Source: Sphagnum compactum (Eukaryota > Bryophyta > Sphagnopsida > Sphagnales). From it: a stretch of DNA of 64,000 nt. The stretch is from assembly GCA_965153455.1 (NCBI GenBank), contig OZ234494.1, positions 7,192,001 to 7,256,000 on the forward strand, read 5' to 3'. The first letter of the stretch is position 1. Each line of letters opens with the position of its first letter. A program made the position numbers and the translations under genes. Below are positions 57,055 to 64,000 of the stretch, in pieces. The notes beneath the pieces are model-generated. The model ran no database searches and was not told where the DNA came from. It worked only from the letters and a program-made list of their open reading frames with translations.

Positions 57055-60000
57055 CTAAATCACTGTTCCAGGCACAATTGTTGAGTTCTTCAAGATAATT
57101 GTGATGCCAGATCGGATGTAGAACCCTTCCTTTGGTCTTGCAGCTTCTAGCACACCCTGCAAAAAGCAATGTTTAATACCCTTCACAAAATTAGCCTCTC
57201 GGTGATGGTTGCCTAATTACTTTCCTTCTTCCCTTCACTCGTGGAAGAAGTAAATAGAGTACACAATCTTGAATGAGATTCTTTCCACTTGTACAGTTTG
57301 TTGAATATCAATGGCATCTACATATAACGCACATGAGTGTCATGAAGGTAGAGTTCATATAGTGCATCCTGTGTATGACCCTTTGATCACATGAAGGTCG
57401 AGAGCAATTACTCTAATACACACTTGATTTAGTGGCAAGGAGTTTAGGAACATACATCAGTGTTTGCAATGACCACATTATGGCCAATTCTTGCGTTCTT
57501 GTCAACTATACAATTGCTGCAATCAACCAATTTGATGTGTATCGTTAGCAGTTTGCCCCACTTAAAAATTCAAAGTGCCATTTTTTCTTTGTAAGGAGCC
57601 CACCAAATTCTGAAAGCCCAGGCATTTTATGATTGACCATGTACAAAATAGCCAAGAACAATTTCTTCTTCTGTATTCTATTATGTTTGCATGGAAAATA
57701 AAATAACAATAGCAATCCCAAATAAAGTCCAGCCAGTTGGTTTCAGCAGCACACTAATGCACAAAACACTTCACTAAATCTGGAAGCTACAGATATGACT
57801 GATAGGTAATGTCAGGTTCAATTAATTTCTTCAATATATATTCTATTAGGAAAAATATGAGAGACTCTACTCCTCACTTATCCTGAGAGTTAACAGAGCA
57901 GCAAGTTCATGAGTTAGCTCTCAAATTGAAATATATTTCAACATACAACCACAAAATTTATTGAGATTTCAGACTTCTCCTCCAAGAAGAAAACATGATT
58001 TACAACTCAGATCCAGGGTCTGGTCAGGATTGCAGACCTTATTCTTGTGTTCTCTCCAACACCCAGAGGAACCTTGCCCTCGCCCAACATGGTGGACATC
58101 TCCACCTCTGTCTCATAGGTATCAGCACCCATCATCACAGTGTCCTGCAATTTTTACCCTCTCAAGGTCAGAAGGAACAGATCACAAACTCGCAAAACTT
58201 TGTACTTTTGTATGCAATCAAACTGAAGCACTGCACAGATGGAATGCAGGTCACATCAATGGTGACAACTTTGGTGTTTCCCTTCATACCTTCAACTGAA
58301 CTCCACCTTCAAGTCGAGATCGAACTCCAACAACTGAATGCTCGACACTGCATTCTCTCAGAAAACAACCATGGGAGATAATAGAGTCCTTGACCTGCAC
58401 AAATCATAAGGATACAAGATAAACCTTATTGATTCTCATTGTTCCAACTCCAGATTTTGCAAACACAGAGAGTACTTAGAAGAAGATTCCATATTTCCCT
58501 TTTGTAGTTCCATTTCAGCATGTGTACAGAAGTCAGGAGAATGCCCCGTACTAACCCTGCATCTTTCTATCTTGGTTGGTGGAAGATATCGAGGTGATGT
58601 GAAGGTAGGCTTTGCAGCATCATAGAAGCTAAATTTGGGTGGCTGCCAAAACCACATCAAACACCAAATGCATCAATTTTCAATGTTCCGAACAAGAGCA
58701 GTCCAATCCGCACAAGCTGCTTTGACTGAGTGGAAAAGGCAAGCAGGAATACCTGCACTGTAAGAGCTAAGTTTGCATCAAAGAAGGACTTGATGGTGCC
58801 AATGTCTTCCCAGTAATCCCTGAAGAGGTAGGCCTGTCAATGCAAGAAACAATTAGTCTCTCATAATCACTCAAAAGACATCACAACATCTCAATGCTTG
58901 TCAGCCACCTCTAATGAGTCAATCTGATGAGAGCCATCTTTCATTGCAAGAAATGCCACACCTGAACATTAAATTCATTGACAGATGCAGGTATGATCTC
59001 AGCTGCGAAGTCATTTGCACTTGGGTAACGCCATCTGTGTCAGTTATGTACCATGTCAGAATGACCAAGTTGATGAGGAATCATCAGGACCCCAAAACTC
59101 ACTGTAATACATCCTCAACAAGCAACTGAGCTGAAGTCTATAACAAAGTGATCCATGACAGACCTCAAGAGCTTGAGAAGGACCCATTTCTTGAAGACAT
59201 AAATGCCCATGGATGCAATGAATGGCTTCCTTCTCGCCTCATTTGGAGAGAGCCCCAATACTGTAGCATCCACTTGCTGCAAAACCACAACCTCCATTAA
59301 CTCTCCTCATTAACTGGAAACACTACTTTCTTGAACCAGGCTTCCAATGGAGGATATTTTAAGCAGTTGAATTTGCATGTTCCAGACAATGCAGACATAC
59401 CATAGAAGTCAGACTTTCACGTCGGGGCTTCTCGTTGAATTGAATAACCTGCCCTTCATTGTTAATCTTCATCAATGGGTATTCTGCTGCATGGCTGTCA
59501 CTCCACCCACATATATTACTATCAATGCACAGCTTCCATGACTCAACCTGACTGACAAATATTTGTTCGCAGATGGAAGAGCTGAAAGGAGGGATAGCAG
59601 CAAGTGTACCTGTAGTCCATTGGCACACATGCAACAGTGACATCTGCATCTGTGTCCTTGTGTCTCTGCAAATTCATGAGATGTCATCACAAAATTAGAC
59701 ATTTACAAAATCATCAAACAATGTATTATTCTCAATACCAAACAACTCTTGTATATGATCTCATGTAAGTGCTTCTTGTACAACAAGATAGAAAAGGAGG
59801 ACTAACAGGCTGGACTACAAACCTGGACAAACTTCAAGTAATCCATACGGTACAGATGATCCCCTGACAGAATGATGACATCCTCCACATCCTTGTTCTT
59901 AACATCCTGTAAACACAAACAATACACTCTGGTCATGTTATTTCTCAGTCAAATCCGACAAAATAAGAAACAGTCGTTTGTGACTATGGTAGAAAAGTAA

Positions 60001-61612
60001 TTTGATCAAACAATAAAACCACTTACCTCAAACAACCACATGTATTGCCTAACTGCATCAGCTGTTCCTTGGAACCAGCAGTCCTGGCCACCTACCCCAG
60101 GTCTCTGTGTTGCTGCCAAGACCTGTCACAGTGTACGACAGCTCGTATGAAGACCGCAAAATTTGACTGTATTCTAGTGCAGTGTGGCAGCACAGTGATC
60201 TTCCAACAAAGTAGATTGTGCCCAAAACCTTTCTGTCCTTCATGTTCCTATTGAAAAGAATTCATGAATACATGATAGATTGGAGCTCGTAGTCAATGCA
60301 CATACCTCCACATATCCATTGCCAAAGTTTACACCATTGCCAAAATTGTATGTGTGTGCAAGGTGACGGTTGAGGGACGTTGAATTATACTGGGTGAGAA
60401 TGTAGATCTTGTTGATCCCACTGTTGATGCAATTGCTCATGGGCACATCAATTAGTCGATATGAACCTCCAATTGGCACCTGGTCACAGCAGGGTCTAAG
60501 CTTTTCAATCTCTTAAGAAGTGATCCAAAAAATCTGATGTAGTTGGCTTTGAACAGTAAAAGAAAAGGCAACTACTTTGGACATCTCTTCACCACTCTGC
60601 TCCAGGGTGGATTCTTCCCAACAGAGGAGGAAAGTTTCAGAGAACCTGAAGAAGTAGAACTTACAGCAGGTGTTGCACGTTGGAGTGTGAGTGGGTTGAG
60701 ACGTTTGCCTGCTCCACCTCCCAGGATTATGGAAAACACTGTATTGGGGTTTGCTAACTTCTTCACTTTCTGCTCCCTTGGTGCAACCTGCTTGTTTTAG
60801 ACAATAACTGCATCTGGTCAGACCAAGGGAAGCTGCAACTGTTCACTATGAAGCAATAACTTCAGCAAATCTTGAGCTCAATGGAAAGAATAGACACCAA
60901 GGAAGATGCACCAACAATCTCTTCTGAGGCCAATTTCATGTCACAAGCCCATAATCTGCTTTGAGACTGATTTCATGTGACAAGAAGCATGAGCTTGGCA
61001 TGGATAACGATCATAGACCATCACCAAATTAGCTTAATTAGTTCACAATTCTTGATTCCCAACTTCACAAGTTTAGAATTTGCAAGTCTTTCAGATCATG
61101 AACACAAGACAGATTTACAGTATTAAAACCACACACACAAACCACCCATCAGAGAAAAATTCTCTATCCATGGAACTTCTATGGTTGCTCAGTATCTGGA
61201 GAATTTTTCACACATTTGCGTAGCACAAATTGTGTGATGGTTGTGCTATAGATAGATCAAGAACCCACAGAACCTGAACAGAGCAACAGACACAACAACA
61301 GTTCGGTTTTGGCCAGGATAGATAGGCTTTCAAGCTCACCACGGTCTCCATAGGAAAGTCAGCAAGTACTGATGAGACGACCAGGGATTGCTTCTTGGGT
61401 CTGATTCTCGACTGCGCTTTGCCTTTGAGGGAAGTGCATTGTCCCGTTTTCAGAAACCCATGAACAACTCTCTCACCCATGAAAGCAGAACCCCCCAGAT
61501 TGCAAACCTGCTGCTTCTGTTGCTGCTGCTGTTGTATGCCATTGCTCTCTCTTGCAGAAACAGGGACATTACACTGCCTCGGTACTAATGTACAACTCCC
61601 TGTGACTTCCAT
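57055..61612 (-). CDS. ADP-glucose pyrophosphorylase large subunit, plastidial (15 exons)
   Basis: Makes ADP-glucose from glucose-1-phosphate and ATP, the committed step of plastid starch synthesis, as a tetramer of two large and two small subunits. Exons (minus): 61612-61340, 60787-60665, 60479-60306, 60122-60027, 59906-59823, 59665-59610, 59500-59401, 59276-59164, 59034-58962, 58833-58753, 58642-58556, 58394-58290, 58144-58038, 57516-57456, 57156-57055: 544 residues, every junction in phase. The first exon is a Ser/Gln-rich transit peptide with a QQQQQQKQQ run. The nucleotide-binding start is [35 protein letters not shown] marks a large subunit (small subunits read VSNCLNS). Further landmarks are [30 protein letters not shown] and the C-terminal [13 protein letters not shown]. 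Arg120 and Asp238, linked to catalysis, are kept, while the second catalytic Lys position is Thr130. The start Met is the only one giving a transit-like N-terminus. Confidence 0.96.
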
Positions 61613-61677
61613 CTCTACGCAATTGGCTGCAACCCAAAACCTCTCGCACCTCCCCAAACCCAAAAACCAAGAACCGC

Positions 61678-61681
<4 letters not shown>

Positions 61682-61722
<41 letters not shown>
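61682..61722. repeat. (CT)20 microsatellite in the AGPase leader
   Basis: About 20 CT units on plus, i.e. a (GA)n tract on the transcribed strand 70-110 bp upstream of the AGPase start codon. Such GA tracts are common in plant 5' leaders and can bind GAGA-binding BBR/BPC proteins. Confidence 0.9.
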
Positions 61723-61723
<1 letters not shown>

Positions 61724-62195
61724 GTTCCACAACCACACACTCCCTTCGTCGATGTCTTCTCTCGTCCAACAATGCAACCTCAAAACTCCCCACGCTACCC
61801 AAAATCTCTGCTGTTCTCAAATGCTCTCTCTACTTGAAATTTGCAGTCACTTTCAAAGCAGCAAAGTCATAAATGCTCCACTTTGCTGCCGCTGCTATAG
61901 ATGTAAAACAAAGAAACAACGACAACAGCAACAGCTCAAACAGATTTTGAGATGTTGGGGGTTTATGGAATCCGTGCAAATTGGGTATCTGAAAAAAAAT
62001 CAATCAGCAAAAGATCAATCAGACTTGGGTTCTTTCAAAACAAAATACTTGTGAGCTCGGTGGGGAGCCAATTAATGAGTGTACAACAGTTGCAACAGAA
62101 TGGATGAGAAGAAAATTCGGAAAACAAGGTTTCTATGACAATGGGTTTGTGCAAAAGAAGCCACGGGTATAACATGTCCCCGTGACTCCTGCCGT

Positions 62196-62219
62196 TCTCT
62201 CTCTCTCTCTCTCTCTCTC
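62196..62219. repeat. Second (TC)n microsatellite
   Basis: About 12 TC units in the AGPase upstream region. Confidence 0.85.
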
Positions 62220-62225
62220 GCGCAA

Positions 62226-62487
62226 ATCCCTCCCTCTCAACCCAAATTTTGCCACTTCCTCTCCCGTCTCTTGTAAGAAAATCCTTCCTTGCTGTCAACC
62301 CAATATTGTCACTCTCTCTCCCCTCTCTTGTAAGCAATTTGGGCCTCACTACCAGCTCCAAAAATTTGCCACTCTCTCCTTCTCCCTTCCCTTGTAAGAA
62401 ATTTGCTCCTAAATCCCAACTCACAAACAAATTTGCCACTCTTTCTCCCCTCTCTTTCTCCACAAATTTGCTCCTCACTCCCAACTA
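62226..62487. repeat. Pyrimidine-rich tandem repeat, ~58-65 bp, four copies
   Basis: Units of the form AAATTTGCCACTCTCTC, then CCCTCTCTTGTAAGAAATTTG and CTCCTCAATCCCAAC, start near 62245, 62303, 62361 and 62426. It lies 600-870 bp upstream of the AGPase start. Confidence 0.7.
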
Positions 62488-64000
62488 AGTTTTGGTACTC
62501 GCCTCTCCACTTCTGATGTCTTTATAAAACACCGCCTACACCCCTCTCTCTCTCTCTTCTATGTCACCAACAAAATAAAATCACACTCCAATGGCAAAAT
62601 CCAAAATAAGTAATATTTTAAGTACGTAACTTACCTGAAAATATATGTTTCAATAATTTATTGTATACTAAGGCCCCAAGAATGCAATATTCCTCTTAGT
62701 GGAAAGCCCCAGGGTGGGGGGGGGAAGGGGGAAAGGAATTCCCAAAATAAGGGACCTAGGACAAGGAGGCCATAGCCATGTCCAGCACCACAATTGGGGA
62801 ATGCCTCCCACCCATGGACTTTACCCAGCATCAAGTGTGAGAGGCCAAGGATATCATGAACCTAAAAAATATGTCCAAGTTTCAGCGGGGGAGGGGTTTT
62901 CATGGACCTAAGGGACCTAGGACGAACGAGGAAACCCTTCAACGACACTTAGGAAATTAAATTTCTCTAAGTGCTTTTTATGTGTAAGGTAAAAACCCTG
63001 GCGTCAAGGACCCCTTATTTCAGGAATGCCTCAGCCTAAGGGCACGCACGGGGGGCATTAAAATGTAAGTGTTTCACATGTAGGGTTAAAGCCCCAAGAG
63101 TGGTTAACATTCTCAAAATAATGGGCCTAGGACAAATAAGATCCATTCATCCCGCTCCTAATGAGTAGGTGCAAGACCCCTCCTCTTTTCTACTTAGGAA
63201 TATTGATGAATTACAAGGTGCCCACCAAACCAAATACGCTACGAAAATTCCTCAGCAAAAAAACTTTTTGGTCTACTTGGAGGACACATTATAAGAAGCA
63301 AAATGTATTCTCCACAAAAGGCATGGTGTTTTATACATGGAGTGTAGGGTAGACCAGCTCATCGTCGATCACCTGCCGATGACTGAACATTTATTTATAT
63401 TTTCATCGTATGTGCTTCATCTCGAGTGATTTAAAATATTATTATGGGAGCGCTACCTCAAGCTTTAGAAATCAGCTTTGAAATGCAAAGGAAAAGGAGT
63501 TATGAAAAAATAACAAGAAGAAAATAAGCTTTTCAACTTACAAAACACGTTTTTTTTGTTTTTCTTTTTTTTTGGAATTTTTTTTTTAAAAAAAAAACCT
63601 CATAACTTTTTTATTTCTTATTCATTTTAAATGATTTTAAAGTGCTATATGAGTGCCACCTGAAGTTCTACAAATCATCTTGGAACTCTAATAGCAATAG
63701 AGCAAACATATGAGGAATGTTTTGGGTGTTTGAGAACTGGCCTTTTTGGTGTTTGGGAACTGGCCTTTTTGGTGTTTGATGGTTTTTTTTTGAGTTCTTG
63801 ACCCCTTTACTTCGGGGGCCCAGAACTTTCTCATTGCTGATATTTTTCACCATCTTGTAATTTAAGTGTTAATCATTATGTTGAAGACCTTTGGATTGAG
63901 GGTCTATTTGTTGATTGTTTAATCTGATGTTAATTATCATGCAGCCAAGATACTGCAAAATCACAAACATTGCATTGCTTTGCAAATTTGTAGTTGGTTA
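62488..64000. other. Repeat-rich right edge, no gene
   Basis: The phrase AAGCCCCA(A/G)G...TTCCCAAAATAA, then GGACCTAGGACAA, recurs at about 62669-62765, 62900-62925 and 63089-63140, as in a decayed local duplication. A poly-T/poly-A run lies at 63548-63597. The open stretch at 63161-63352 has no recognisable protein. Confidence 0.45.
63727..63779 (+). repeat. 23-bp tandem repeat, 2.3 copies
   Basis: GTGTTTGGGAACTGGCCTTT followed by TTG occurs twice in a row and a third copy begins. Confidence 0.8.

Noticed and set aside
61613-61783. Upstream extension of the AGPase first exon
   Set aside because: Open in frame but consists of a translated GA microsatellite (Arg-Glu run). The Met at 61612 gives a normal transit peptide.
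61479-62054. 191-codon open frame on plus opposite the AGPase start
   Set aside because: It is the antisense of the AGPase first exon and leader. The Ser-Leu run is the translated CT microsatellite.

Overview
This is a nuclear window from a land plant. Evidence: many short exons with GT-AG introns, plastid-targeted proteins (Fe-superoxide dismutase, lumenal immunophilin FKBP20-2, ADP-glucose pyrophosphorylase large subunit), plant telo-box motifs (AAACCCTAAA) and decayed plant-type Ty3/gypsy sequence. Compact genes in a large, AT-rich, gene-poor background hint at a seed-free plant (bryophyte, lycophyte or fern), but the sequence alone does not settle the lineage.

Layout. 1-6.4 kb: first exon of a CLC anion channel (minus) and a complete eight-exon plastid Fe-SOD gene (minus). 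6.4-17.9 kb: repeats and broken coding relics (Ty3/gypsy RNase H/integrase, an FCP1-like HAD phosphatase, an N4/N6-type DNA methylase, a tRNA-derived SINE). 18-20.6 kb: a bHLH transcription factor of the AMS/TDR type (minus). 20.6-50 kb: about 29 kb without a convincing intact gene. It holds AT-rich DNA, a ~137-bp satellite, a CACTA-like element filled with AT-only minisatellite, an element-like block carrying a kinase relic, two copies of a non-autonomous element (one nested in another repeat array), a second SINE copy and a DDE-transposase-like relic. 50-61.6 kb: a gene cluster of FKBP20-2 (minus), COP9 signalosome subunit 5 (plus) and AGPase large subunit (minus). 61.6-64 kb: the pyrimidine-rich AGPase upstream region and more repeats.

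The intact genes do not form one pathway. Three products act in the plastid: superoxide detoxification, thylakoid-lumen photosystem assembly and starch synthesis. CSN5 acts on cullin-RING ligases, CLC on anion transport across an endomembrane, and the bHLH in transcription.

The most unusual material is in the gene-poor spans. Coding relics with enzyme domains (DNA methylase, kinase, FCP1-like phosphatase, DDE-like transposase) are embedded among repeats. The methylase and transposase relics each keep a single reading frame for about 1 kb, broken only by stop codons one C-to-T change from a sense codon, as expected of silenced, cytosine-methylated mobile DNA.
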